NCBI GenBank assembly: GCA_963718685.1
Contig: OY970356.1
Location: forward strand, 124,001 to 188,000
Reading direction: 5' to 3'
Length of the DNA stretch: 64,000 nucleotides
DNA from: CAVQWH01 sp963718685
GTDB taxonomy: Bacteria > Patescibacteriota > Saccharimonadia > Saccharimonadales > Saccharimonadaceae
Below the pieces are notes generated by a model. That model saw only the letters and a list, made by a program, of their open reading frames with translations, was not told the DNA's origin and did not search any database. The first letter of the stretch is position 1. Each line of letters opens with the position of its first letter. Of this stretch, positions 7,107 through 16,069 are shown piece by piece. The position numbers and the translations under genes are program-made.

Positions 7107-7994
7107 CTAAAGTCTGATGGGGCTTTCGCCAGTCAGACGTAGCGACACTTTGTGGTAGCGCTTTCTGGTCTCTTCGATGACTTCCTGGGGCATATCCGGC
7201 GGGGGCGAATCTTTGTCCCAGCCGGTGTCCAGGATCCAGTCGCGGACGAACTGCTTGTCCATCGAGACTGGCGGCTTGCCTATCTCGTAGTCCTCCTCGG
7301 CCACGAAGCGTGAAGAGTCAGGCGTCAGAACCTCGTCGGCCAGCGTGAGTTTTTTGGTAATGGGATCAATCCCGAGCTCAAGCTTGGTATCGACGAGGAT
7401 GATGCCTTTTTCGCGTGCCATCTGAGCACCGACTTCGTACACTTCAATACTCTTGGCACGAATCTGTTCCGCCAGCCTGCGGTTTCCCAGAATCTCAACC
7501 ATATCCTCGAAGTCGATGTTTTCGTCGTGGCCTATCTCTGCCTTGGTGGAAGGCGTAAAGATAGGCTTGGGGAACTGCTCCATCTCTTGCAGGCCAGGTG
7601 GCAGAATGATGCCACTCACCTGGCCGCTGGCTTGGTAATCCTTCCAGCCAGAACCAGTGATGTTGCCACGCACGATGGCCTCAACCGGAAGCATGTCCAG
7701 TCGCTTGACCAGTAGTGAGCGGCTTGCTTCTGCCCATTTAGGCAGTTGTTGACGGCTAAACATCGGCCCGCCGATGTAGTGGTTCGGCATGACGTCCAGT
7801 ATCGGCGGCATGGTGAACCAGTGCTCCGACATTCGTGCCAGCACTTCTCCCTTGCCAGGGATCGGCTGGTTGAGCACGAAATCGAAAACGCTGATGCGAT
7901 CCGATACCTCTTGAAGTAAGGTGCTGGGGTCGTCGCCCGGAAAAGTATTGCGCACCTTGCCACGATGAATCATTTTCGGCTTTTTATCAGCCAC
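7107..7994 (-). CDS. purC: SAICAR synthase (phosphoribosylaminoimidazole-succinocarboxamide synthase)
   Basis: Catalyses ATP-dependent joining of aspartate to CAIR in purine synthesis. Visible family blocks: HRGKVRNTF near the start, DRISVFDFVLNQPIPGKG, the RGNITGSGWKDY segment after VEAIVR, KAEIGHDENI, and ILVDTKLELG with its metal/ATP-binding acidic residues. I start it at GTG 7994 because AAGGATGG lies 5 bases upstream; a longer frame to 8039 lacks a binding site. About 295 residues, the long bacterial/eukaryote-like type. Base composition is clearly GC-richer than both neighbours, and no other purine gene is in the window, so horizontal acquisition is likely. Confidence 0.9.
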   Translation of the reverse strand: MADKKPKMIHRGKVRNTFPGDDPSTLLQEVSDRISVFDFVLNQPIPGKGEVLARMSEHWFTMPPILDVMPNHYIGGPMFSRQQLPKWAEASRSLLVKRLDMLPVEAIVRGNITGSGWKDYQASGQVSGIILPPGLQEMEQFPKPIFTPSTKAEIGHDENIDFEDMVEILGNRRLAEQIRAKSIEVYEVGAQMAREKGIILVDTKLELGIDPITKKLTLADEVLTPDSSRFVAEEDYEIGKPPVSMDKQFVRDWILDTGWDKDSPPPDMPQEVIEETRKRYHKVSLRLTGESPIRL

Positions 7995-8133
7995 AAGTAC
8001 CATCCTTAGTCTCGAGTTTTCAGTAAGTCGGTGGTGCAATGTGCAAAAACAACTAAGTTGTTCAGTAGGCGAATGTTACCATTTTTTACAATAAAAGTAA
8101 AACATAAGCAAGTTACGTGCTAAACTGTAATTA

Positions 8134-8727
8134 GTGAAAAAACCGCATACTATAATTTACATTCCTGGTCTTGGTGACCGTAGCCTAAGAGGTCAGGGAG
8201 TTGTTCTTAAATTGTGGCAGATATATGGTGTGAAAACCCGCATTTACCGAATTTTTTGGGCAGACAATAAACCTTTTGAAGATAAGTTTCAAAATCTCCT
8301 CAAAGAAATTGATAGATTGTCAGAAGCGGGTAACAAAGTGTCTTTTGTAGGAGTTAGTGCCGGCGCAAGCACCGCGCTAGCCGCATTTGCTCAGCGTAAA
8401 AGTGTGATAAGCGGTGTAGTTTGTATTTGCGGTAAAATTAACAATGCACAAACTGTTCACGAAGTAACTTATAAGCAAAACCCAAGTTTTAAAGAGTCAA
8501 TGAAGAAACTAGGTAAGAATATGCCTGAGCTAGACAAAGCCAGTCGCGGGCGCATTCTTTCAATTCATCCTTTACACGACAACATCGTACCTCTGAACGA
8601 TACCAAGATTAAGGGCGCTCGCGAAAAAACTATTCTAACGGCTGGGCATATTTTTAGTATTGTCTACGCTATTACGATTGGTAGCTTTGGTATAGTTAAG
8701 TTTTTAAAACAGCTTGCGCAAGGCTAA
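8134..8727 (+). CDS. Alpha/beta-hydrolase fold protein
   Basis: A 197-residue cytosolic protein starting at GTG. IIYIPGLGDRS forms the oxyanion-side strand, FVGVSAGAS is the nucleophile elbow (GxSxG, about residue 73), SIHPLHDNIVP carries the acid residue and TAGHIFSI the histidine, so the triad is complete. Substrate unknown; lipase/esterase and peptidase-type relatives share this layout. A TAAACT box (8121-8126) lies seven bases before the start codon, so the mRNA may be leaderless. Followed 16 bases later by tilS. Confidence 0.7.
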   Translation: MKKPHTIIYIPGLGDRSLRGQGVVLKLWQIYGVKTRIYRIFWADNKPFEDKFQNLLKEIDRLSEAGNKVSFVGVSAGASTALAAFAQRKSVISGVVCICGKINNAQTVHEVTYKQNPSFKESMKKLGKNMPELDKASRGRILSIHPLHDNIVPLNDTKIKGAREKTILTAGHIFSIVYAITIGSFGIVKFLKQLAQG

Positions 8728-8743
8728 GATATACTAAAGAGAC

Positions 8744-9625
8744 ATGCAAGTAGAGAAAATAAGAGCTGGCAATTATGTGGTGGCGGTTTCTGGCGGCGTA
8801 GATTCGGTTGTTTTGTTAGATCTATTATCGAAGCAAAAAGACCTGGATTTAACAGTAGCGCATTTTGACCACGGAATTCGTAGTAATTCGTATGAAGATG
8901 AGCAGTTTGTCAAAAATCTGGCTGAAAAGTATAAACTTCCTTTCATCAGTGATCGAGGTGAATTAGGCGCGAATGCCAGCGAAGAAAAGGCCAGGGAGGC
9001 TCGTTATAGATTCTTGCGAAAAGTGGCAAAAGAAAATAACGCTACTTTAGTTCTGGCTCATCATAAGGATGACGTCTTAGAAACTATTATTATCAACTTG
9101 TTACGTGGTACAGGCTGGCGCGGGTTAAGTTCGCTGCGCAGCACTGAAAAAACTATCAGACCGCTTATAAAAGTTAGCAAACAGGACATTTTAGATTATG
9201 CTAAAAAGCACAAATTAAACTGGCGAGAAGATCCAAGCAATCAAGATACTAAGTATTTACGAAATTATGTGCGGCTTAAAATCTTGCCATGTTTTAGTCA
9301 AAAAGATAAGGCAAGCTTAGACAAATTACACTGTAATCAAGTGGCAGTATCTGATAAAATAGATGTAGAAAGCAGTAGGCTTTTGGGCAGTTGGCGGGAC
9401 TCAGAAGAGGCTTATTATCGTTACCCATTCATCATGTGTGACGATTCGGCAGCATTAGAGCTGCTTAAGCGTGAGCTTGGCGCTACAGGGCCACAACTCC
9501 GCCAGGCTCTTTTGGCTATTAAAACCGCTAGGCCTGGAGCTCAACATAGAGTTAGTAAAAACGTGGTCTTAAAACTTACAGCTACCAACTTTATTGTCTC
9601 GCGTACCGCCGACATGTTAAGCTAA
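8744..9625 (+). CDS. tilS: tRNA(Ile)-lysidine synthase
   Basis: Converts C34 of the CAU-anticodon tRNA-Ile to lysidine so that AUA is read as isoleucine. The PP-loop ATPase motif VAVSGGVDSVVLLDLL lies at about residues 12-27, followed by HFDHGIRSNS, LAHHKDDVLETIIINLLRGT and the IRPLIKVSKQDILDYAK/EDPSNQD block characteristic of TilS. At 293 residues it keeps the catalytic domain and only a reduced C-terminal region. TATACT at 8730-8735 ends 8 bases before the ATG, predicting a nearly leaderless mRNA. Confidence 0.9.
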   Translation: MQVEKIRAGNYVVAVSGGVDSVVLLDLLSKQKDLDLTVAHFDHGIRSNSYEDEQFVKNLAEKYKLPFISDRGELGANASEEKAREARYRFLRKVAKENNATLVLAHHKDDVLETIIINLLRGTGWRGLSSLRSTEKTIRPLIKVSKQDILDYAKKHKLNWREDPSNQDTKYLRNYVRLKILPCFSQKDKASLDKLHCNQVAVSDKIDVESSRLLGSWRDSEEAYYRYPFIMCDDSAALELLKRELGATGPQLRQALLAIKTARPGAQHRVSKNVVLKLTATNFIVSRTADMLS

Positions 9626-9671
9626 GAAAGCTATTATTTTAAAGAATTAAATAGGGAACTAAAAGAGTTAT

Positions 9672-11534
9672 ATGCCGATTAAAAAACCGTCTAACAAAAA
9701 AGGGCCGAACAACTGGATTCGCACCACGCTATTTTGGGCAGTGCTGGTTTTCTTTGTATTGGTGATCGTTGCCTTTGTTTCACCGCCAAAAAGCTTGAAA
9801 AACGTGCCTTTTTCTACGGTAATTAAGGAAGCAAATAATGGACAGATTTCTAAACTCGAACTTCAAGGCGACTCTATTAAAGTTACGCCGAAAGATAAAG
9901 ATCACCCTACAGAACAATCGTACAAGGAAGGCGGCAGTAGCATTTATGAACAAGGCTTAAGTCATAAGTCTGACGTTGAAGTTGTCGTAAAGGCACCCTC
10001 TGATACTGGTACGGCTATCTGGAATATTGCCAGCTTGGTATTGCCGGTAATTTTAATTGCAGCGCTGTTTTTCTTTTTGTTTCGTCAGGCTCAGGGTCAG
10101 AGCAACCAAGCACTTGGTTTTGGACGCAGTAAAGCAAAACTTTACGGCAGCGATAAGAAAAAAGTACTTTTTAACGAGATTGCCGGAACCCATGAGGCGA
10201 AAGAAGATTTACATGAAGTTGTAGACTTTTTGAAACACCCTAAAAAATTTGCCAATGTCGGCGCTAAAATTCCTAAAGGCGTGCTGCTGGTTGGTCCACC
10301 CGGAACCGGTAAAACTATGTTGGCGCGCGCTGTAGCAGGTGAGGCTAATGCGCCATTCTTCACTATCTCCGGCTCAGAGTTCGTTGAAATGTTTGTCGGC
10401 GTAGGCGCTAGCCGAGTTCGTGATCTCTTTACTAAAGCCAAGAAGAACGCTCCTTGCATAGTGTTTATCGACGAGATCGATGCTGTTGGACGGCGCCGTG
10501 GTAGCGGAATGGGCGGCGGTCATGACGAGCGTGAGCAAACTTTAAACCAGATATTAGTAGAAATGGATGGTTTTGAACAAGATACTAATGTGATTATTTT
10601 GGCAGCCACCAACCGAGCTGACGTACTTGATCCTGCCCTGCTCCGCCCAGGCCGTTTTGACAGGAGAGTCAATATTAGCTTGCCTGAGCGTAAAGATCGT
10701 GAAGCAATTCTGAATATTCACTTTAAAGATAAGCCGATTGATAAATCAGTTAACGTTGATGCTTTAGCCGCCAAAACAGCTGGCTCTAGCGGTGCGGATC
10801 TGGCTAACATTGCCAACGAAGCGGCAATTGTAGCAGCTCGCCACAACCGTAAAGAGATTAACAACAAAGATGTTACGGAAGCCTTTGAAAAAGTGGCTAT
10901 AGGCCCGGCTCGTAAAACTAAGATTATGAGTCCTAAGGATAAGGAATTAACAGCTTATCACGAGGGTGGGCACGCTATAGTCGGCCATGTTTTGCCAGAT
11001 AGCGATCCGGTCCACAAAGTAACTATTATTCCCCGAGGGGGCACTGGCGGAGTAACTTGGTTTTTACCGCCCGAAGACAAGAACTACACTTCAATCGTGG
11101 AGTTTAAAGACGTGTTAGCAAGAGCGTTGGGTGGACGAATAGCTGAAGAAGTTATTTATGGCCCGGACAGGGTAACTACCGGAGCTGGGAACGATCTTAG
11201 AAAAGCTACTGAAATTGCCCGCGATATGGTAATTGAGCAAGGCATGGGTCAAAAATTGCGTGATCAAGTATTCCACGAAGATAATGGAGGTATGATGTTC
11301 GACAGAATGGTGCGCGAACGACCATATTCAGAGGAAACTGCGCATACTATTGACGAAGAAGTCGAATCACTCATTACAGAGGCCGCCAAGCGAGCAAAAG
11401 CTGTGATTACCCATAATAAGCAGTCTTTGAAAAAACTTGCTGACGATTTACTAAGCAAAGAAACCATCGAAGAAGCTGAAGTAAAAGAAATCTTAAAAGA
11501 CGCTAAATTACCATCCAGCGCTAAGCTGTATTAG
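9672..11534 (+). CDS. ftsH: ATP-dependent zinc metalloprotease FtsH
   Basis: Membrane-bound AAA+ protease for quality control. Two membrane helices flank an extracytoplasmic domain (about residues 18-38 and 115-138). Walker A GPPGTGKT is near residue 207, Walker B IVFIDEIDAVG, the second region of homology follows (LLRPGRFDRR), and the zinc site is AYHEGGHAIVGH near residue 428. Length 620 is normal. The start follows AAATAGGGAACTAAAAG. The next gene, murJ, begins 8 bases after the stop, so the two are probably co-transcribed with lepA. Confidence 0.95.
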   Translation: MPIKKPSNKKGPNNWIRTTLFWAVLVFFVLVIVAFVSPPKSLKNVPFSTVIKEANNGQISKLELQGDSIKVTPKDKDHPTEQSYKEGGSSIYEQGLSHKSDVEVVVKAPSDTGTAIWNIASLVLPVILIAALFFFLFRQAQGQSNQALGFGRSKAKLYGSDKKKVLFNEIAGTHEAKEDLHEVVDFLKHPKKFANVGAKIPKGVLLVGPPGTGKTMLARAVAGEANAPFFTISGSEFVEMFVGVGASRVRDLFTKAKKNAPCIVFIDEIDAVGRRRGSGMGGGHDEREQTLNQILVEMDGFEQDTNVIILAATNRADVLDPALLRPGRFDRRVNISLPERKDREAILNIHFKDKPIDKSVNVDALAAKTAGSSGADLANIANEAAIVAARHNRKEINNKDVTEAFEKVAIGPARKTKIMSPKDKELTAYHEGGHAIVGHVLPDSDPVHKVTIIPRGGTGGVTWFLPPEDKNYTSIVEFKDVLARALGGRIAEEVIYGPDRVTTGAGNDLRKATEIARDMVIEQGMGQKLRDQVFHEDNGGMMFDRMVRERPYSEETAHTIDEEVESLITEAAKRAKAVITHNKQSLKKLADDLLSKETIEEAEVKEILKDAKLPSSAKLY

Positions 11535-11542
11535 GAGCTAAC

Positions 11543-13177
11543 ATGGGGCGAGTTCAACGCGCGGTAGCCAGAGCAAACCAGCGAGTACCTTTGCAGCTAG
11601 CCGCCGCGTTATTGGCAGGATCAACCCTGTTTTCTAGCTTACTTGGCCTATTTCGTGACCGTCTTTTAAACGCAGCTTATTATGACACTTACCCGGTGGG
11701 CATTGACGCGTATACCGTAGCTTTTACCATTCCGGACTTCATGTTTTTCTTGTTGGTTTCCGGCGCTTTAAGTGTGACGTTTATCCCTGTCTTAAACGAG
11801 CGTTTGGCAAATCATAACAAAAAATCCGCCTGGGAACTCAGCACCAGCCTTATTAACTTTATGGCCATAGCTACACTTGTAGCCAGCATATTGATTATCA
11901 TTTTTGCCGATCCTTTAGTCAGTTATGTAGTGGGTCCCGGGCTAAATGAATCGGGGCACGGCCTGGCGGTCAGTATGATGCGGGTAATTGCTATAAACCC
12001 TTTCCTATTTGCTATTGCTACTGTTATAGCTAGTATGCAGCAAGCGGTAGGGCGTTTTGTTTTTTACGCCTTAGCACCAGCTATTTATAACATCGGTATA
12101 ATCATCGGTATAACGGTTTTTTCCAACGGAATTTCACTGTTTGGAGTGCAAATTTTTGAAGGCGGCATTATGGGAGTAGCCCTCGGTGTAGTGCTGGGAT
12201 CTATAATGCAGTTGATTGTAAGTAGTATCGGTTTGATAGGCTTAGGTTTTGACTACAATTTTAAGGTGTATTGGAAAAATAGAGGTTTTCGTAAAGTGTT
12301 ACGTCTTTTGCCTCCCAGATCGTTTGACCAAGGGATAGATTATTTTAACAGTTTGGTGGAAACCAACTTAGCTTCTCGTATGGCAGCGGGTACTGTACGT
12401 GCTTATCAGCAGGCTACAACGCTACATTTGGTGCCTGTTACTCTAATCGGGGTAGCTATTTCTACGGCTGCTTTTCCTAAGATGACTGAACGGCTTGGCC
12501 AAGGTCGACCCGATTTGTTCCGTAAAGAGCTGCAAACAGTTCTAAGAGTGATTGTCTGGCTAGCTCTACCTACCGCAATGATCACTTACTTTACCAGAGG
12601 TTATTTGGTTCACTTTATCAAAAACGGCGGCGAACCTCTTATTGCAGGGATTTTAGGAATTTTATCTGTTGCTATACTATTCCGTTCAGTTTATCACATA
12701 TCGGCACGTAGTTTTTACGCTAAACAAGATACCAAAACGCCTCTGTATATTTCAATTGGAACCATAAGCTTAAATATAATCTTAGCGGTGTATTTTACTA
12801 TGCGCCTGGACATGGGTGCATATGGCTTAGCTTGGGCGCAATCCATAGTTGCAGCGGTAGAAGTCTTAGCTCTGTTTATCATCATGAGCAGGCGCATTCA
12901 TGGTTTATTTGATGCGGTGTTTGTACACGCTGTCGCACGCATGTTATCGGCTACCGGTTTTACCGCTTTAATTACTTATCTATCTGTTAATATCTTTACA
13001 TTTCAAGCTAGTGACCAGAGTTTCTTAGCGGCTTTTCCAAAGTTTGTAGTAATCGTAGCTATTAGTGGCATATCTTATACACTGATTAGTAAGTTTTTGG
13101 GTCTGGGAGAAGCTAATGTTGTCTTTAACAGAGCGGTGCAGATGATATTCAAACCTTACCGCCCTAAGGGTAATTAA
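11543..13177 (+). CDS. murJ: Lipid II flippase MurJ (MviN)
   Basis: A 544-residue membrane protein with about 14 helices, the MATE-like fold of MurJ. SLLGLFRDRLLNAAYYDTYPVGIDAYTV-type N-terminus, FFLLVSGALSVTFIPVLNER and the arginine-containing SRMAAGTVRAYQQATTLHLVPVTLIGVAISTAAFPKM block are typical of the family. It moves lipid II across the membrane for peptidoglycan synthesis. GGAGCTAAC precedes the ATG. Placed between ftsH and lepA with spacings of 8 and 5 bases, so the three likely form one operon. Confidence 0.9.
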   Translation: MGRVQRAVARANQRVPLQLAAALLAGSTLFSSLLGLFRDRLLNAAYYDTYPVGIDAYTVAFTIPDFMFFLLVSGALSVTFIPVLNERLANHNKKSAWELSTSLINFMAIATLVASILIIIFADPLVSYVVGPGLNESGHGLAVSMMRVIAINPFLFAIATVIASMQQAVGRFVFYALAPAIYNIGIIIGITVFSNGISLFGVQIFEGGIMGVALGVVLGSIMQLIVSSIGLIGLGFDYNFKVYWKNRGFRKVLRLLPPRSFDQGIDYFNSLVETNLASRMAAGTVRAYQQATTLHLVPVTLIGVAISTAAFPKMTERLGQGRPDLFRKELQTVLRVIVWLALPTAMITYFTRGYLVHFIKNGGEPLIAGILGILSVAILFRSVYHISARSFYAKQDTKTPLYISIGTISLNIILAVYFTMRLDMGAYGLAWAQSIVAAVEVLALFIIMSRRIHGLFDAVFVHAVARMLSATGFTALITYLSVNIFTFQASDQSFLAAFPKFVVIVAISGISYTLISKFLGLGEANVVFNRAVQMIFKPYRPKGN

Positions 13178-13182
13178 CTCTT

Positions 13183-14952
13183 ATGAAAATTCGCAATTTT
13201 TGCATAATTGCTCATATTGACCACGGCAAAAGCACCTTGGCGGATAGATTATTAGAGCTTACGGATACAGTGGCTGGGCGTGACATGAAATCCCAAATAT
13301 TAGATCAGATGGACTTAGAGCGTGAGAAGGGTATTACCATAAAGCTCCAACCGGTCAGGATGAAATACAAGGGTTATGATCTCAATCTTATAGACACTCC
13401 TGGTCATGTGGATTTTAGCTACGAAGTATCACGCAGTTTAGCTGCCTGCGAAGGGGCTATTCTAGTAGTAGACGCTAGCCAGGGAATCCAAGCTCAGACA
13501 CTAGCCAACGTTTATTTAGCTCTGGCGGCTGATTTAACTATCATCCCTGTTATTAATAAGATTGATTTACCGGCTTCAGATGTAGATCGTGTTTCAGCCG
13601 AAATCATTAATCTTTTAGGCTGCAAAGAGGAAGATATCCTAAAAATTAGCGCTAAAACCGGTGAAGGTGTGCCAGATGTGCTGGAAGTGGTAGTTAACAA
13701 GATAGCTTCGCCTGAAGGTGATAAAGATGGCGACACCAGAGCACTCATTTTTGATAGCTATTACGACGATTACAGAGGTGTAATTTTGTATATCAGGGTG
13801 GTAGACGGCAAAATAAGCAAAAACGATGATATTAAAATGCTTGGCACTGGCGCAAACGGATTAGCGCTAGAGGTAGGAGCGCTTTCTCCTAGCATGCAAT
13901 CTAGCCAGTCGATTGATACCGGCGAAATCGGGTATATCGTTACTAACCTGAAAACTACTCGCGACGCTAAAGTAGGCGACACTGTAACCACCCAGCAACA
14001 TGTTGCCTCGACCCCCTTACCTGGATATAAGGATATAAAACCCTTTGTTTATGCCGGATTTTTCCCTGTCAGCAACGAAAATTACCAAGAATTAAAAGAG
14101 GCGGTAGAAAAACTTAGTTTAAGTGATTCGGCTCTTCAGTTTGAGCCTGAAAACTCACCGGTGTTGGGTTTTGGGGTAAGAATCGGTTTCTTGGGGCTGC
14201 TTCATATGGATATTGTGCGTGAACGTTTAGAGAGAGAATATGATCTTGATCTGGTGATAACCAACCCTTCCACTGATTATGAGGTAAAACTTACCTCTGG
14301 AGAAGAAACTGACGTTAAAAGTGCCGCTGATCTACCAGAGGTGAGCAAAATAGCCGAAATTCGTGAACCTTGGATAAAAGGTGAGATAGTCGTCCCTAAG
14401 CCCTATGTAGGCGGTATAATCCAGTTGATTGTAGCCAAGAGAGGAATGCAAAAAAACCTTAGTTATATAGATGAAAGAGCCCTTATCAGTTTTGAAGCGC
14501 CTCTGGCTAATCTGTTAACTGATTTTTATGACCAGTTAAAGTCAATTACTAGCGGTTATGGCTCTTTTAACTACGAGCTGGATAACTACAGGGTAGAAGA
14601 TCTGGTAAGAGTAGACTTTTACGTAGCTGGAGAGATAGTAGATGCCCTATCTGTTGTAGCTCATCGCTCTGAGGCTGAGGGTTTAGGAAGAGAAGCAGTT
14701 AAGAAGCTTAAAGAGGTAATTCCGCGCCAGAACTTTAAGGTAGCCCTGCAAGCAGCAATTGGCGGCCGCTTTATAGCCAGAGAAGACTTAAGCGCATACA
14801 GAAAAGATGTTACTACCGGTCTTTACGGAGGTGACGTTAGCCGTAAGAAAAAGGTGCTAGCTAAGCAGGCTAAGGGCAAAAAGCGTATGAAACGCTTTGG
14901 CAAGGTAGACATACCTTCTGAAGCTTTTACTGTTATGCTTAAACGCGACTAG
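13183..14952 (+). CDS. lepA: Elongation factor 4 (LepA), ribosomal back-translocase GTPase
   Basis: A 589-residue translational GTPase. G1 AHIDHGKST, G2 region EREKGITIKLQ, G3 DTPGHVDFSYE, G4 NKIDLP and the later LepA-specific C-terminal domain (SYIDERALISFEAPLANLLTDFYDQLKSITSGYGS, then GGDVSRKKKVLAKQAKGKKRMK) are all present, which separates it from EF-G. It remodels stalled ribosomes and aids ribosome assembly. Start at 13183 follows AACTCTT with no clear Shine-Dalgarno, likely coupled to murJ termination 5 bases upstream. Confidence 0.95.
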   Translation: MKIRNFCIIAHIDHGKSTLADRLLELTDTVAGRDMKSQILDQMDLEREKGITIKLQPVRMKYKGYDLNLIDTPGHVDFSYEVSRSLAACEGAILVVDASQGIQAQTLANVYLALAADLTIIPVINKIDLPASDVDRVSAEIINLLGCKEEDILKISAKTGEGVPDVLEVVVNKIASPEGDKDGDTRALIFDSYYDDYRGVILYIRVVDGKISKNDDIKMLGTGANGLALEVGALSPSMQSSQSIDTGEIGYIVTNLKTTRDAKVGDTVTTQQHVASTPLPGYKDIKPFVYAGFFPVSNENYQELKEAVEKLSLSDSALQFEPENSPVLGFGVRIGFLGLLHMDIVRERLEREYDLDLVITNPSTDYEVKLTSGEETDVKSAADLPEVSKIAEIREPWIKGEIVVPKPYVGGIIQLIVAKRGMQKNLSYIDERALISFEAPLANLLTDFYDQLKSITSGYGSFNYELDNYRVEDLVRVDFYVAGEIVDALSVVAHRSEAEGLGREAVKKLKEVIPRQNFKVALQAAIGGRFIAREDLSAYRKDVTTGLYGGDVSRKKKVLAKQAKGKKRMKRFGKVDIPSEAFTVMLKRD

Positions 14953-15027
14953 TAAAAGGTCATTTTCCTCTATAAGAGGTGCGGTATCCAAAAAGCTTGT
15001 GTTTTTGTATTTTTATTGTAAAAACTA

Positions 15028-15056
15028 TTGACAGAACATAGTGGTTGTGATAATAT
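15028..15056 (+). promoter_or_regulatory. Strong promoter before the structured RNA
   Basis: TTGACA (15028-15033), 17 bases, TAATAT (15051-15056): the best consensus match in the window. Predicted start near 15063, about 370 bases ahead of the first credible start codon at 15431. Confidence 0.75.
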
Positions 15057-15062
15057 GAGAAT

Positions 15063-15250
15063 AATCAATCGAGGTTGAGGTGGAACTTTTCCCCGAGCGA
15101 GAGGTACGTTAACAACTCGGCTTAGCAATTTTAAGAGGGCAACCTCTTAAACGGTTTTTTAGTTTGTTAACGTAAATCAACGCAAACTAGATAGTCATGG
15201 GTCTTTAAGGCGCATTGAGCTTTATAACTCTGCGAGTGACCCAAGACAAC
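15063..15250 (+). ncRNA. Structured untranslated RNA (sRNA or attenuated leader)
   Basis: No coding frame. CCGAG (15093-15097) pairs with CTCGG (15116-15120). TACGTTAACAA (15105-15115) is perfectly complementary to TTGTTAACGTA (15164-15174). Inside that pair sits TTAAGAGG-GCAA-CCTCTTAA (15131-15150) followed by ACGG and six T, an intrinsic terminator. Further on TGGGTC/GACCCA (15198-15203, 15238-15243) encloses CGCA..GAG/CTCTGCG. The 11-base pair and the CCGAG hairpin share bases, so they exclude each other. The RNA may end at the internal terminator near 15160 or read through to the secreted protein gene. No Rfam family recognised. Confidence 0.5.
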
Positions 15251-15430
15251 CGACTACATTATATTTTTTAGATTAATCTGGTGTTTTAGGAAGTTCTTTT
15301 CAAGTAGAGCGTTTTGGCAGCAATAGTTGTTGTTAAAGCGCTCTGCTCGAAAGGGCGGAACTACGGCACCGGATTGATCACCCGGTGTCGAAACTTTATC
15401 CGATCACAACACGAAAGGAAGGTGATTACC

Positions 15431-16069
15431 GTGCGCAAGCTCGGAATCCTCATCGTCCTGGCCGCTGTGGTCGGGATGATTTTCGCAGTGCCTGGAGGCG
15501 CCTACGCGCATTCAGGTCGTGGTCATCATCACAAGTCGCATCACCACAAGGGGAAGCACCACACGAGCCTAGTCAAGGGCAATCCTTGGCTGGAATCGCT
15601 GGTTAACGACCCCAACGTTTCAATCGCGGGTAGTGAATCCGGCTCATCGAGTTCGGTGACGATCCTCGCGGAAGAGCACATCAAAGGAACGAAGGTCAAC
15701 TCGCCCTGGTGTCACTGGACGGACGGCTGGAACTCTGGAGAGACCGCGACGGGTCAGCTGTACTGGTTCTGGGACACCCACATGTATGTGTGCCCCAACA
15801 AGAACTCAGTGACCGGTTGGGCCAAGGTGAAAGGCGGCATGACTGGCGCTCACTGTGACAACGCAGTGAAACCGCACGGAAAGCCGCCAGGACCAGTGAT
15901 TGAAGGCAAGGAATGCCGACCTACGAATACGGGAAACAACGCATCAAGTTCGTGCACACGTTCGGGCAATTCCATGTCAGGGCGCACGCGGGCGAGAGCG
16001 TCACGCTACACGACTGGTGCGGTGAAGCCTCAGCTTCGGCTTGGGCATACGCCGCGGCTTTCGGTCTGA
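15431..16069 (+). CDS. His-rich secreted protein, N-terminal frame (frameshifted)
   Basis: GTG at 15431 follows AAAGGAAGGTGAT and opens a signal peptide (MRKLGILIVLAAVVGMIFAV, then PGGAYAHS). Directly after cleavage comes a histidine cluster (GRGHHHKSHHHKGKHH), suggesting metal binding or a basic surface tether. The following region has W/C residues (PWCHWTDGW, MYVCPNKNSV, AHCDNAVK). From about 15938 this frame turns into low-quality sequence rich in R/S/T and ends at 16069, whereas the -1 frame carries a clean continuation (15937-16566). The gene is therefore one protein of about 378 residues broken by a frameshift at GGGAAAC. GC-rich compared with neighbours; probably transferred. Function unknown. 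Confidence 0.6.
   Translation: MRKLGILIVLAAVVGMIFAVPGGAYAHSGRGHHHKSHHHKGKHHTSLVKGNPWLESLVNDPNVSIAGSESGSSSSVTILAEEHIKGTKVNSPWCHWTDGWNSGETATGQLYWFWDTHMYVCPNKNSVTGWAKVKGGMTGAHCDNAVKPHGKPPGPVIEGKECRPTNTGNNASSSCTRSGNSMSGRTRARASRYTTGAVKPQLRLGHTPRLSV
15931..15937 (+). other. Candidate -1 ribosomal slippery site GGGAAAC
   Basis: The heptamer fits X XXY YYZ and is in the correct zero frame (ACG GGA AAC). A -1 slip here moves the ribosome from the 15431 frame into the 15913-16566 frame. It could equally be chance near a base deletion. Confidence 0.35.

Noticed and set aside
15063..15250. tmRNA, RNase P RNA or SRP RNA
   Set aside because: None of their conserved sequences (tRNA-like ends, GAGGAAAGTCC, GGAAG loop) occur in the segment.
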